A DNA stretch of 64,000 bases from Bradyrhizobium cajani (GCF_009759665.1 NZ_WQNE01000036.1:1-64000), one strand, 5' to 3'; counted from the first letter of the stretch, positions 33,299 through 41,502 are shown. Translations and numbers: made by a program. Notes: generated by a model from the letters alone, not told the origin.

Positions 33299-34120
33299 TC
33301 AGAAGCACAGCGTGGTGACGAGCTTGCCCTGCTTGTCCTTGATCGCATAGGGGCAGCGAATGCGCTCCAGTGCCTTCTTGGCGTCCTCGTCGCCGAGCGC
33401 TGCGGCGCGCTCGTAATAGGCTTTCGCGGCGTCCTTGTCTCTTGCGCCGCCGCGGCCTTCCTGCGCGAAGGCACCCATCCGCTCCAGGGCGCCGGGATGG
33501 TTTTGCGCAGCCGCCTTCTCGAACAGCGCCCGCGCCGCGACGTCGTCCTTCGCACCGCCCGTGCCTTCGGACAGCATCAGGCCGAGCTGGTACTGCGCCT
33601 CCGCATTGGTCTCGGCGGCCTTGCCAAGCAGCGCGCGCGCCTGCGCGGGATCGGCCGGGGCGGCGCCGCCAGCGCCGCCGAGGGCTGCGAGATTGCTGAC
33701 GCCGCGGGGATTGCCGGCCTGGGCTGCCTTCTCGAACAATTTGCGCGCCTGCGCCTCATCCCTGGCAACGCCGGAGCCGGTGCCGTAGAGCACGCCGAGC
33801 TCGACCATGGCCGCACTCGATCCCTTGTCCGCCGCCTTGCGCCAGGCCGCCATCGCCTCCGCCGTCTGCCGGTTGGCCGCATAGGCACGGCCGAGCTGGA
33901 ACATCGCACGCCGCGACGATGCTGCGGCCTGCTTGCAGAACTTGACGGCGGTCGCGACGTCGGATGCCGCAATCTCCGTCACACCCTTCACGTCGGTCGG
34001 CTTGTCGGGATCGCTGGGATCGGCCGCCACGCGGTCGCACAGGACGAGATCGGCCGATTGCGCCTGCGCCGCAAGGGGCGCCGCGAGCGAGAAGAGGATG
34101 GCAAGGAGACAAATCCGCAT
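33299..34120 (-). CDS. Sel1-like tetratricopeptide-repeat exported protein
   Basis: A 273-residue protein with a signal peptide (MRICLLAILFSLAAPLAAQA) and about five Sel1-like repeats of 36 residues (consensus A-x-x-x-LG-x-x-Y-x-x-G-x-G-x-x-x-D-x-x-x-A-x-x-L/W-x-x-A-A). Examples: AMVELGVLYGTGSGVARDEA and AQYQLGLMLSEGTGGAKDDV. Sel1 proteins mediate protein contacts. The start is fixed by the signal at ATG 34120. It lies 32 bp downstream of the ModA-like gene on the same strand, so an operon with it and the GrlR-like gene is likely. Confidence 0.9.
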   Translation of the reverse strand: MRICLLAILFSLAAPLAAQAQSADLVLCDRVAADPSDPDKPTDVKGVTEIAASDVATAVKFCKQAAASSRRAMFQLGRAYAANRQTAEAMAAWRKAADKGSSAAMVELGVLYGTGSGVARDEAQARKLFEKAAQAGNPRGVSNLAALGGAGGAAPADPAQARALLGKAAETNAEAQYQLGLMLSEGTGGAKDDVAARALFEKAAAQNHPGALERMGAFAQEGRGGARDKDAAKAYYERAAALGDEDAKKALERIRCPYAIKDKQGKLVTTLCF

Positions 34121-34152
34121 GGACGCCAAATTGCGTCTCCGCCCCGGTAAAT

Positions 34153-34836
34153 TCAAGGCTCGAGTCCCGATTGGCGCAGCACAGGTACGGTCTCCGGTGA
34201 TGCCAGGTAACGCAGCAGCCGCTCCGCGGCTTCGGCATGTTTCGCAGTCGCCATGCGGCCGGCGGAGAACACGGCCGGCGTCTGCAAATCGTGCGGGATC
34301 GGGCCGATCACCTCGATGCCGCCAACCTGCTTCAGCTCGCTGATCTGCTGCACGGCGAGGTCAGCCTCGCCGCTCACGAGCCACTCTGCCGTGAAGCCCT
34401 GCTCGACGATGGTGGCCTTGGCGTTGATCTCGGCCGCGATCCCCATCCGCACGATCAACTGGGCGAAGTACACCCCGCTGGCGCCCAGCCGCGAATAGGC
34501 GACGGACCGCGCCGCAAGCAGCGTCCTGCGCAGCTCAGCTTCGGTGGCGATGTCGGGATGCGCCTGCCCTGCCCGCACGGCCATGCCGATATAGGAGCGC
34601 GCGAGATCAGCCGCGCTCGCGGCGACCACGCGGCCCTCACCGATCATCTCCTCGAGCCCCTCGCGAGTGAGGATGACGAGATCGGCGGCCTCGCCGTCGC
34701 GCAGCCGCTTGAGCAGCGCCAGGGTCGGCGCGAAGTCGGCATCGACATGGATACCGCTATCGGCCTCAAACGCGGAGGACAGGCCGCGCATCGCGCCCAT
34801 CAGGCCGAGCGTCGAGAGCATACGGACGTTTTCCAT
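34153..34836 (-). CDS. ModA-like substrate-binding domain protein without signal peptide
   Basis: A 227-residue protein with the periplasmic-binding fold of molybdate-binding ModA: MENVRMLSTLGLMGAMRGLS (where ModA has xxxSLtxal), then EADSGIHVDADFAPTLALLK, ADLVILTREGLEEM, and a late LASPETVPVLRQSGLEP. No export signal, so it is cytoplasmic or a sensor rather than a transport component. It follows the GrlR-like gene by 21 bp. No ABC transporter genes nearby. ATG 34836 has GGGAA upstream. Confidence 0.83.
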   Translation of the reverse strand: MENVRMLSTLGLMGAMRGLSSAFEADSGIHVDADFAPTLALLKRLRDGEAADLVILTREGLEEMIGEGRVVAASAADLARSYIGMAVRAGQAHPDIATEAELRRTLLAARSVAYSRLGASGVYFAQLIVRMGIAAEINAKATIVEQGFTAEWLVSGEADLAVQQISELKQVGGIEVIGPIPHDLQTPAVFSAGRMATAKHAEAAERLLRYLASPETVPVLRQSGLEP

Positions 34837-34857
34837 GAGCAATTCCCAGGATGGCGA

Positions 34858-35586
34858 TCAGGCGCGGTGCATCAGCTTGAGCGCGGCGGTCAGGCGCAGG
34901 CTGCGCTTGCCGGCCAGCGCCGTTGCCTCCAGCACGGCCTCGTCTCCGTCATAGCAGCCGGAGAAGCCGATGCCGACCTCGTGGCCGCCGAAGATCGGAT
35001 CGTCCTTGGCCGGCGTGTGCTCCTGATTGAGGATCTGCCCCTTCCAGCGCCCGTTCGCGGCGGTGTAGCTGCCGAGATAATAGAATGCCGCATCGCCGCC
35101 GAGGATACGGCCCCCGTTGAGCAACATCACACCGGTGAGGCTGCCGTCGACTCCGTCGAGCATGCGCAAATGCACCGAATAGAGACCATCGGCGATGCCG
35201 CCTTCGCCGACGCCGCCGGCGATCGGCACCTCGTCTTCCGCGATCGGCGTCATGACCGACTGGAAGGGCACACCCGGCAGCTCCTTCAGTTCGCCCTTGA
35301 AGCGGTAGAGATTGCCGTCAGCCCAGCCTTTCGCGAGCAGGGTCGCATCATCGGTGCCGGCCATGGCGCGGTAGTTCGGGTCGGGGTTGTGACGGACGGT
35401 CTTGATGACGATGGCGACGCCGCCTTCGGTCTTCTCGTAGGTGCCGATATGGGCGAAGGCCGAATTGCCGCCGAGCATCTTGCCGTTGCCGGCATGCATC
35501 ACGCTCCGGCCGACGCCGTCGCCGAGCTGAAACCGCACCTTGTAGAATCCCTCAAACACCAGCCGTATCCCCGGCCCTGCGCGCAT
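34858..35586 (-). CDS. tandem GrlR-like domain protein, paralogue 2
   Basis: About 233-242 residues, clearly related end to end to the protein at 31551-32261. Same two-unit layout: GFYKVRFQLGDGVGRSVM with MLGGNSAFAHIGTY, and GLYSVHLRMLDGVDGSLTGV with RILGGDAAFYYLGSY, ending SLRLTAALKLMHRA against SLRLAASLKLMRRA in paralogue 1. Start uncertain: ATG 35586 or GTG 35559, the latter aligning with paralogue 1 and preceded by GGGGA. First gene of an apparent operon with the ModA-like and Sel1 genes. Confidence 0.77.
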   Translation of the reverse strand: MRAGPGIRLVFEGFYKVRFQLGDGVGRSVMHAGNGKMLGGNSAFAHIGTYEKTEGGVAIVIKTVRHNPDPNYRAMAGTDDATLLAKGWADGNLYRFKGELKELPGVPFQSVMTPIAEDEVPIAGGVGEGGIADGLYSVHLRMLDGVDGSLTGVMLLNGGRILGGDAAFYYLGSYTAANGRWKGQILNQEHTPAKDDPIFGGHEVGIGFSGCYDGDEAVLEATALAGKRSLRLTAALKLMHRA

Positions 35587-35675
35587 CCAGGAACACTCTA
35601 TCCCGCTTTCACCAGCGATGGACAAGTTTCACTCGGCGAGGTCCGCAAGGCGCGGGAGCGGCTGTCATCAGAATG

Positions 35676-35711
35676 CAAAAATCCGCCGGAGCCTTTCAGC
35701 TCCGGCGGATT
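35676..35711 (-). terminator. strong intrinsic terminator of glnII
   Basis: 13-bp perfect stem (AATCCGCCGGAGC with GCTCCGGCGGATT), loop of six, followed on the minus strand by TTTTT. It lies 44 bp after the glnII stop codon. One of the clearest terminators in the window. Confidence 0.9.
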
Positions 35712-35755
35712 GAATGCCAACCCGGGCCAGCCCCCCAGCCCGAGCCGGGAGGATC

Positions 35756-36790
35756 TTAGGCCGCAGCCTTTTTGTCGGTCGGGACCGAAGCGATCGTCTT
35801 CAGGATCTGCGAAGCGATCTGGTAGGGGTCGCCTTGCGAGTTCGGACGGCGGTCTTCCAGATAGCCCTTGTAGCCATTGTTGACGAAGGAGTGCGGAACG
35901 CGGATCGAAGCGCCGCGGTCGGCCACGCCGTAGCTGAACTTGTTCCAGGGCGCGGTCTCGTGCTTGCCGGTCAGACGCTTGTCGTTGTCCGGGCCGTAGA
36001 CGGCGATGTGGTCCATCAGGTTCTTGTCGAAGGCGGCCATCAGTGCCTCGAAATACTCCTTGCCGCCAACCGTACGCATATACTCGGTCGAGAAGTTGGC
36101 GTGCATGCCGGAGCCGTTCCAGTCGGTGTCGCCGAGCGGCTTGCAGTGGAATTCGATGTCGATGCCGTACTTCTCGGTGAGGCGCAGCATCAGGTAGCGG
36201 GCCATCCACATCTGGTCGGCAGCGGTCTTCGAACCCTTGCCGAAGATCTGGAATTCCCACTGGCCCTTCGCGACTTCCGCGTTGATGCCTTCGTGGTTGA
36301 TGCCGGCAGCGAGGCAGAGGTCGAGATGCTCTTCGACGATCTTGCGGGCGACGTCACCGACGTTCGAGAAGCCGACGCCGGTGTAGTACGGACCCTGCGG
36401 GGCCGGATAGCCGGCAGTCGGGAAGCCGAGCGGACGGCCGTCCTTGTAGAAGAAATATTCCTGCTCGAAACCGAACCAGGCGCCGGAATCGTCGAGGATG
36501 GTGGCGCGCTTGTTGGAGGCGTGCGGGGTCTTGCCGTCGGGCATCATGACTTCGCACATCACGAGCACGCCGTTGGTGCGCGCGGCGTCGGGGAACACGG
36601 CGACCGGCTTCAGCACGCAATCGGAGCTGTGGCCTTCGGCCTGCTGGGTGGAGGAGCCATCGAAGCCCCAGAGCGGAAGCTGCTCGAGCGTCGGGAACGA
36701 CGCGAATTCCTTGATCTGAGTTTTGCCGCGCAAATTCGGAGTCGGCGTATATCCGTCGAGCCAGATGTACTCGAGCTTATACTTGGTCAT
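35756..36790 (-). CDS. glnII: type II glutamine synthetase (GSII)
   Basis: A 344-residue eukaryote-like glutamine synthetase, ATP-dependent amidation of glutamate with ammonia. It starts MTKYKLEYIWLDGYTPTPNL (ribosome site GAGAGG), and shows LWGFDGSSTQQAEGHSSD (substrate region), FGFEQEYFF (catalytic Glu), NGSGMHANFS and GVADRGASIRVP. Length is normal for GSII, shorter than GSI, and there is no adenylylation loop. Rhizobia carry GSII besides GSI. Flanked by a sigma-54 promoter with a structured leader and a strong terminator; the divergent neighbour is of the GstI type known to inhibit glnII translation in Rhizobium. Confidence 0.97.
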   Translation of the reverse strand: MTKYKLEYIWLDGYTPTPNLRGKTQIKEFASFPTLEQLPLWGFDGSSTQQAEGHSSDCVLKPVAVFPDAARTNGVLVMCEVMMPDGKTPHASNKRATILDDSGAWFGFEQEYFFYKDGRPLGFPTAGYPAPQGPYYTGVGFSNVGDVARKIVEEHLDLCLAAGINHEGINAEVAKGQWEFQIFGKGSKTAADQMWMARYLMLRLTEKYGIDIEFHCKPLGDTDWNGSGMHANFSTEYMRTVGGKEYFEALMAAFDKNLMDHIAVYGPDNDKRLTGKHETAPWNKFSYGVADRGASIRVPHSFVNNGYKGYLEDRRPNSQGDPYQIASQILKTIASVPTDKKAAA

Positions 36791-36820
36791 TGAGCCTCTC
36801 TGTAGATGATGCGAAAGGTT

Positions 36821-36869
36821 GGGGGCCCGAGGGCCCCCGCACGTTTTGTACCCGGCCATCATCGGCCGG
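36821..36869 (-). promoter_or_regulatory. structured glnII leader (two hairpins)
   Basis: Two perfect stems lie between the predicted transcription start and the start codon: GGGGGCCC-GA-GGGCCCCC (36821-36838) and CCGGCC-ATCATC-GGCCGG (36852-36869). They occupy the leader of an mRNA that, in Rhizobium, is subject to translational inhibition by GstI. A role in that control is inference. Confidence 0.55.
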
Positions 36870-36878
36870 CCCTTCACA

Positions 36879-36894
36879 AGCATTTAACGTGCCA
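36879..36894 (-). promoter_or_regulatory. sigma-54 promoter of glnII
   Basis: On the minus strand TGGCAC-GTTAA-ATGCT matches the -24/-12 consensus TGGCAC-N5-TTGCW at all but one position, with correct GG-to-GC spacing. Transcription would start near 36868, giving a leader of about 78 nt. NtrC-activated sigma-54 control of glnII is established for rhizobia. Confidence 0.85.
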
Positions 36895-37329
36895 AAAGGC
36901 CGCACTGCGGGAGGTTTTCCACCGCGGCCGGCCCGTCCTTGCTGTCGGCCGAACGTCCACAGCGCCGTGCGTCATAGCCGCGCACCTTCGCGTGAAGCTG
37001 CGCTGCAAAAATCCCGCGGAAAACGCCTTTTTCTGAAGCAGTAGCCCGCCTGCCGGAGGTTGCCGATGAAACGCGCATCAACGTCCGGCAATTTTCGTAA
37101 AGCGCTCGCCCCTGCCTAGCAACCTTTGGAATGGCCCAGGCGTTAGTCACCTACATGGTGCCTTGGGGGATGCAGATGGCTGCCTGCCTACAAATTGGGC
37201 GGCAACTGATTTCCTTTTCAGCACTTTCCAATTCGGGACGCGCGGCCGATATGGGGATTCCAGTAACCACAATCGAACGAGTCGGGCGCACCATGGAGGT
37301 CAAGCGCTTTGACCGGAGGAGAAATCGAA
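36895..37329. other. intergenic region upstream of glnII and gstI
   Basis: About 435 bp between the glnII promoter and the gstI-like start. I looked for a second sigma-54 box facing gstI and did not find one with correct spacing. No convincing gene. The final bases hold a strong GGAGGAGA ribosome site for the next gene. Confidence 0.5.
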
Positions 37330-37533
37330 ATGATGAACAATGGTCTCAGTCACGGATCTGCGAAGATCTACCAATTCCCCGTCGGCGGCCGGGCCGCTCT
37401 CGGGGGACGCCGCTACGGTGAAGCCCCCATTCCCGCCGATCACGCCTCGCTCCCCGTGAACGAGACGATCTGCAGCGGAAGCTGGTACCACCAGGACGCG
37501 GTCGACGAAGCCAAGCCGAAATGGGATCGCTGA
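37330..37533 (+). CDS. gstI: DUF2735 protein, probable glutamine synthetase translation inhibitor (GstI type)
   Basis: A 67-residue protein MMNNGLSHGSAKIYQFPVGG onward, with GRRYGEA and CSGSWYHQDAVDEAKPKW. The SAKIYQFPVGGR start and the GSWYH end are hallmarks of DUF2735. In Rhizobium leguminosarum the gstI gene, divergent from glnII, encodes a small protein that blocks glnII translation under nitrogen excess. Position and size here match. GGAGGAGA lies 8 nt before ATG 37330. It ends at a strong terminator. The symbol is assigned by context plus family, not by direct test. Confidence 0.78.
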   Translation: MMNNGLSHGSAKIYQFPVGGRAALGGRRYGEAPIPADHASLPVNETICSGSWYHQDAVDEAKPKWDR

Positions 37534-37589
37534 TGCCTGTGGTTGGTTTGATACCGCCGCGCTCTTGCAAGCGCCCGGCGGCAGTTCGG

Positions 37590-37624
37590 AAAAGGGTCGA
37601 AACAACGATGTTTCGGCCCTTTTC
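37590..37624 (+). terminator. strong intrinsic terminator of the gstI-type gene
   Basis: AAAAGGG-T-CGAAACA, loop ACGA, TGTTTCG-G-CCCTTTT: a 15-bp stem with one T-G pair, ending in a T run. It lies 57 bp after the stop codon, directly before the convergent lysozyme-inhibitor gene. Confidence 0.88.
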
Positions 37625-37647
37625 GATTCTTGCCTGAACCAGCCCGT

Positions 37648-37959
37648 TCAGATCACCGCGCAGGCCGTGACCGGCCGCTTCAGATGCTTCACCGTGGTGG
37701 TCCCGGTCTTGCCGATCACAAGCGTGATCCCCGCCCCCGAATAGCGCGCGCCCGAAACCGTCAGCCGCTTGGCAAGCGTGACCGGCTCGCCGTCGATCTG
37801 GAGGAAGGCGCGTTTGTCGTAGTCATAAAAGCCAACGATGAACTGCGTACCATCGGCGCAACGGTAGGTCTTGAACGTCTGCGCATCGGCCTGCCGCGCG
37901 CCGCAAGTTCCGCCCACCAGCATGATGATCGCCAAAAGAATGGCCTTGTGCCGGCCCAT
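37648..37959 (-). CDS. MliC-family C-type lysozyme inhibitor
   Basis: A 103-residue exported protein. A signal peptide (MGRHKAILLAIIMLVGGTCG..., cleavage near ADAQ) precedes a small beta-barrel domain: TYRCADGTQFIVGF, AFLQIDGEPVTLAKR, SGARYSGAGITLVIG and a final conserved Cys (PVTACAV). The SGxRYS-x-G phrase is diagnostic for MliC/PliC, which insert a loop into the lysozyme active site. The lipobox is poor, so it is probably soluble periplasmic rather than a lipoprotein. Confidence 0.85.
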   Translation of the reverse strand: MGRHKAILLAIIMLVGGTCGARQADAQTFKTYRCADGTQFIVGFYDYDKRAFLQIDGEPVTLAKRLTVSGARYSGAGITLVIGKTGTTTVKHLKRPVTACAVI

Positions 37960-38032
37960 GATCGCCCCCTGTAATAGACCTCAAGGACGCCCCACAAGCG
38001 CGTCCAATGGAAACATAACCCAAGCTGATCCC

Positions 38033-38776
38033 ATGTCAGACTCCCCTGCCCGTCACCTTCCCCTGCAAGGCGCCAGCAATTTTCGCGACCTCGGTGGCTA
38101 TCCGACCATCGACGGCCGAACCACGCGCTGGCGGCGTCTCTTCCGCTCCAACCATCTCGGTCAACTCACGGCCGCCGACATCGAGATCGTCCGCGCGCTG
38201 GGCGTGCGGAGCGCACTTGATTTTCGTGGGCTGGAGGAGCGCGCGGCCGGCATTTGCGTGGTCGACGAGATCACCGTCTATTCGCTGCCGATCGAGCCGA
38301 CCGTGGTCGCCACGTTGCGCGCCGAGCTCGCCAGGGGCACGCTGACCGCGCCGGTCGCGCTCGAGATCATGCGCGAGTCCTACCGCAACTATGTCCGCCA
38401 CAACACGCACAGCTTTCGCAACCTGTTCGGCCACTTGCTGGAGGACCGTGCGCCGCTCGTGATCCACTGCACGGCCGGCAAGGACCGCACCGGCTTCGCC
38501 TGCGCGCTGATCCTGCACGCGCTGGGCGTACCCGATGACGTCATTGCCGATGACTACCTGCTCACCAACCAGCACTACAAGCGCGACGCGACGGCTGCCA
38601 TCGACCTGCCCGAGGACGTCCGCAATGCCATCGGCAGCGTCGAAGCCTCCTATCTTGCCGCTGCGTTCGAAGCCGTCGGCAAGGAATACGGCGATCTCGA
38701 AACCTATTTGCGCGACGGCCTCAAGCTCGGCGCGGTCGAGCGGACCGCGCTGAAGGAGCGCTATCTGCAAGCGTGA
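38033..38776 (+). CDS. tyrosine/dual-specificity protein phosphatase (Y_phosphatase3 type)
   Basis: A 247-residue phosphatase. The P-loop is HCTAGKDRTG (145-154), with catalytic Cys146 and Arg152. The start ASNFRDLGGYPTIDGR (14-29) is typical of the MptpB/Y_phosphatase3 group, which can act on phosphotyrosine and phosphoinositides. Length is normal, no signal peptide. ATG 38033 fits; the frame is open upstream to 37871. It ends at the base before the convergent SGNH gene. Confidence 0.93.
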   Translation: MSDSPARHLPLQGASNFRDLGGYPTIDGRTTRWRRLFRSNHLGQLTAADIEIVRALGVRSALDFRGLEERAAGICVVDEITVYSLPIEPTVVATLRAELARGTLTAPVALEIMRESYRNYVRHNTHSFRNLFGHLLEDRAPLVIHCTAGKDRTGFACALILHALGVPDDVIADDYLLTNQHYKRDATAAIDLPEDVRNAIGSVEASYLAAAFEAVGKEYGDLETYLRDGLKLGAVERTALKERYLQA

Positions 38777-39517
38777 TCAGGATTTCCATTCGGCTGGCAG
38801 CCAGCTTGCGGACAAGGTCGCGTCGGTGACGGACCGGCATAGAGCCTTGGAAACCTGGAGCGTGCTCCAGTCGCTCTGATGAAGCATGTCAGGACGATCC
38901 GTTGGATCGAGCATCTGCTCGAAGGACACACCGTTCTGGACGTGCCAATGCCGCATCAAGGCCCAGCGCTGAAATACGCTCACGTTGGCCTCGTCTGCGA
39001 TCCTGCGGATCTCGGAAACCATCTCCTCCGATAGGCCTGCCCTGTCGTCTCGGAGCATGGCGGTCACATATTGCGGGTCAATCAACACCACATCCATCGG
39101 GTGCTCGCACAATTGGCGAACCCCCTCGGCTATCTTCTTGACCACGTCTTTGAAATCGAACTGCTCCTTGCGAAAGACGGCGTTAGTGCCAACCTGCCAA
39201 AGCACAAGGGACGGTTTGTCGTCGAAAATGTCCCGACCGAAACGGTCGAACTCCTGGGGTGCCTCTTCTCCACCTTTGCCCCGATTCAAGACGTCGATCC
39301 GAACTTTCGGCAAATGGTCAGCATAGCTCTGCCTCAGATACATCTCGAGGTAGTACGGATACGGCACAACATCCGCGCGACCAGCGGTCGAAGATGACCC
39401 CATGGCCACGATGCGAACCGGACCTTCCCCACGCAACGCCCCGACGAAGTTTCGCAGCGGATGTTTCAGTTTGATGATGTCCCGGGGGAAGTCGACGGCC
39501 GGCAGACTCTCGGACAT
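38777..39517 (-). CDS. SGNH/GDSL-type hydrolase
   Basis: A 246-residue esterase-type protein. Block I is VAMGSSSTAG (Ser nucleophile, about 40), block II is VLNRGKGGEEAPQ (Gly), block III is WQVGTNAV (Asn) and block V is DMLHQSDW (Asp-x-x-His). All four are in order, so the SGNH triad is intact. No export signal. Possible substrates are acyl esters or carbohydrate acetyl groups; nothing nearby decides. Its stop abuts the convergent phosphatase stop with no gap. Confidence 0.88.
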   Translation of the reverse strand: MSESLPAVDFPRDIIKLKHPLRNFVGALRGEGPVRIVAMGSSSTAGRADVVPYPYYLEMYLRQSYADHLPKVRIDVLNRGKGGEEAPQEFDRFGRDIFDDKPSLVLWQVGTNAVFRKEQFDFKDVVKKIAEGVRQLCEHPMDVVLIDPQYVTAMLRDDRAGLSEEMVSEIRRIADEANVSVFQRWALMRHWHVQNGVSFEQMLDPTDRPDMLHQSDWSTLQVSKALCRSVTDATLSASWLPAEWKS

Positions 39518-39635
39518 ATCAATCCCCTCCCGCTATCCAAGGTTGCAGCAACCATTCAGCCTTGAAGCCGCCGCCATTGCAAGTCCAATTCACCGCGCGC
39601 AATAGTCGGCGCGAAGTGAAACGACGGAGCGTATC

Positions 39636-40316
39636 GTGCAGGGAAAAGTCATTGTCGTGACCGGCGCGCTTGGCGCGCTGGGCAAGGTGGTTGCCGAGAC
39701 CGCGCAGTCACGCGGCGCGCGCGTTGCGGGCATCGATCATGCGCCCGCGCAAATCCCCGCGACGCCTGACAGCATCGAGATCGGCGGCGTCGACTTGTCG
39801 GACGCCGTGCAGGCGAAGACGGCCGTGGAAGCGGCGGCAAACCATTTCGGCAGGCTCGATGGGCTGATCAACATCGCCGGCGGATTTGCTTTCGAGACCG
39901 TGGGCGACGGCGACACCGCTACGTGGCAGCGCATGCATGCGCTGAATGTCCTCACCGCGCTCAACACCTCGCGCGCGGCGCTGCCGCATCTGGCCGCCTC
40001 CAGGGCGGGCCGCATCGTCAACATCGGCGCCATGGGCGCGCTCCAGGCCGGCAGTGGAATGGGACCCTATGCGGCGTCGAAGGCCGGCGTGCATCGCCTC
40101 ACCGAGGCGCTGGCGAGCGAGTGGAAGGGCAAGGTGACCGTGAACGCGGTGCTGCCCTCGATCATCGACACCAAGGCCAACCGCGCCGACATGCCGAAGG
40201 CGGACTTCGCCAAATGGGTCACGCCGCAGGAGCTCACGGAGGTGATCCTGTTCCTCGCCAGCGATGCCGCAAGCGGCATCACCGGCGCACTGATCCCGGT
40301 GGGCGGACGGGTGTAA
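39636..40316 (+). CDS. short-chain dehydrogenase/reductase
   Basis: A 226-residue classical SDR. The NAD(P)-binding motif is TGALGALGK (residues 9-17), the NIAGGF strand follows at about 77, and the catalytic YAASK (Tyr/Lys, about 149-153) is preceded by the conserved Ser region (NIGAMGAL). Short for the family, but complete. It starts at GTG 39636 with CGGAG upstream. Substrate unknown. Confidence 0.93.
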   Translation: MQGKVIVVTGALGALGKVVAETAQSRGARVAGIDHAPAQIPATPDSIEIGGVDLSDAVQAKTAVEAAANHFGRLDGLINIAGGFAFETVGDGDTATWQRMHALNVLTALNTSRAALPHLAASRAGRIVNIGAMGALQAGSGMGPYAASKAGVHRLTEALASEWKGKVTVNAVLPSIIDTKANRADMPKADFAKWVTPQELTEVILFLASDAASGITGALIPVGGRV

Positions 40317-40415
40317 TCGCAGCGCGATCGGCAGCATCCGAATATCAGCTCTGATTCAATCGGAGCCGGGAAGGCACTAGACTGGTCTCGACTGATTCTC
40401 CGATCGGACGTTCCC

Positions 40416-41102
40416 TTGGAAACCACGCTTTATCTGCCCGTCAAACGCTTCCTCGAAGAGCTCGGCTTCACCGTCAAGGGCGAGATCGGCGGCTGCGATC
40501 TCGTGGGCCTGAGTGCCGGCGATCCGCCGGTCGTCGTGATCGGCGAACTCAAGCTCGCCTTCAATCTCGAGCTGATCCTCCAGGCGGTCGATCGCGCGCC
40601 GGCCGGCGACGAGGTCTGGATCGCCGCAAAGATGTCGGCGCGCGGCAAGGGACGCGAGAGCGATGCGCGCTACCGCAATCTCTGTCGCCGACTCGGCTTC
40701 CGCATGCTGGGGGTCACCGATCGCGGCCAGGTCGAGGTCTTGGTGAAGCCGCCGACAGCGGCGCCGCGCCGCGAGCCGAAGGTACGCTCGCGCCTCGTCG
40801 CCGAGCATCAGCGCCGCCAGGGCGATCCCGTGCTCGGCGGCAGCACGCGGGCGCCGATCATGACGGCCTACCGGCAGCAGGCGCTGGCCTGCGCCTCGGC
40901 GCTCGCCGACGGCCCACGGCGCGTGAGCGAGCTGCGCGCACGCTGCCCCGATGCCGGCAAGATACTTCTGCACAACGTCTATGGCTGGTTCGAGCGCGCC
41001 GAGCGGGGAATCTACGGGCTGACCGAGGCCGGCCATGCGGCCTTGATCCGCTGGCCGCAACCACGCCCTGAGGTCGATGCCGGTGTCGCGTCACCACCCT
41101 GA
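40416..41102 (+). CDS. DUF2161 protein with PD-(D/E)XK nuclease-like core
   Basis: A 228-residue protein matching DUF2161. The PD-(D/E)XK core is readable: GEIGGCDLVGL (Asp) then VVVIGELKL (Glu-x-Lys) and a helix FNLELILQAVDRA; AARYRNLCRRLGFRMLGV follows. The C-terminal part (ALADGPRRVSELRARC..., GWFERAERGIYGLTEAG) looks like a winged-helix DNA-binding domain. A nuclease or phosphodiesterase activity is predicted for the family. It starts at TTG 40416; no better start exists. Confidence 0.85.
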   Translation: METTLYLPVKRFLEELGFTVKGEIGGCDLVGLSAGDPPVVVIGELKLAFNLELILQAVDRAPAGDEVWIAAKMSARGKGRESDARYRNLCRRLGFRMLGVTDRGQVEVLVKPPTAAPRREPKVRSRLVAEHQRRQGDPVLGGSTRAPIMTAYRQQALACASALADGPRRVSELRARCPDAGKILLHNVYGWFERAERGIYGLTEAGHAALIRWPQPRPEVDAGVASPP

Positions 41103-41196
41103 CACCCGACCGGTGCATAGCTGAGATGCCACGAGAAATTCATATTGCAATGCAACATATGCGGCACTAGGTATCCGGCATCGAAACGAGGCCCCT

Positions 41197-41502
41197 ATGA
41201 GCGCAGACTGGAATACCAAGTACGGCACGCGGCGCGTCCGCCACGATCCGCCCACCCTGGACGAGGCGATCTTCGCCGCCGTCGGCATCACCGACGATCA
41301 GGAGCAGCAGGCCGAGATCGCAGCGGCACTGATGGGGATGCCGCTCGACGTCGTTCAGGTCGAAGTGAAGAAGCAGGCCCGCACCAACAGCCGCATCACC
41401 GCAACCCGCGTGATTGCCGGCGAACAGGGCGCGCAGCGCTCGGTGGTGGTGGAACGCCGCGTCGTCCGCCGTTTCGGCAACGACAAGCGCACCGGCACCT
41501 GA
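41197..41502 (+). CDS. hypothetical protein
   Basis: A 101-residue cytoplasmic protein starting MSADWNTKYGTRRVRHDPPT with LDEAIFAAVGITDD, a helical middle and a basic C-terminal part (VVERRVVRRFGNDKR). Good third-position GC and a strong terminator after it support a real gene. I do not recognise a characterised family. The region just upstream (41101-41196) is AT-richer and may hold its promoter. Confidence 0.78.
   Translation: MSADWNTKYGTRRVRHDPPTLDEAIFAAVGITDDQEQQAEIAAALMGMPLDVVQVEVKKQARTNSRITATRVIAGEQGAQRSVVVERRVVRRFGNDKRTGT

Noticed and set aside
31551..35586. Recent tandem duplication of the GrlR-like genes
   Set aside because: The paralogues differ at many positions and have unrelated genes between them, so the duplication is old or they arrived separately.
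34237..35883. Plus-strand frame spanning ModA-like and GrlR-like genes
   Set aside because: It crosses two real genes and a terminator; composition is non-protein-like.
36895..37329. Second sigma-54 promoter facing the gstI-type gene
   Set aside because: TGG...GC candidates exist (for example near 37154) but the GG-to-GC spacing is wrong.
37131..37421. Plus-strand frame overlapping the gstI-type start
   Set aside because: Overlaps a better-supported gene with a strong ribosome site; the product looks random.
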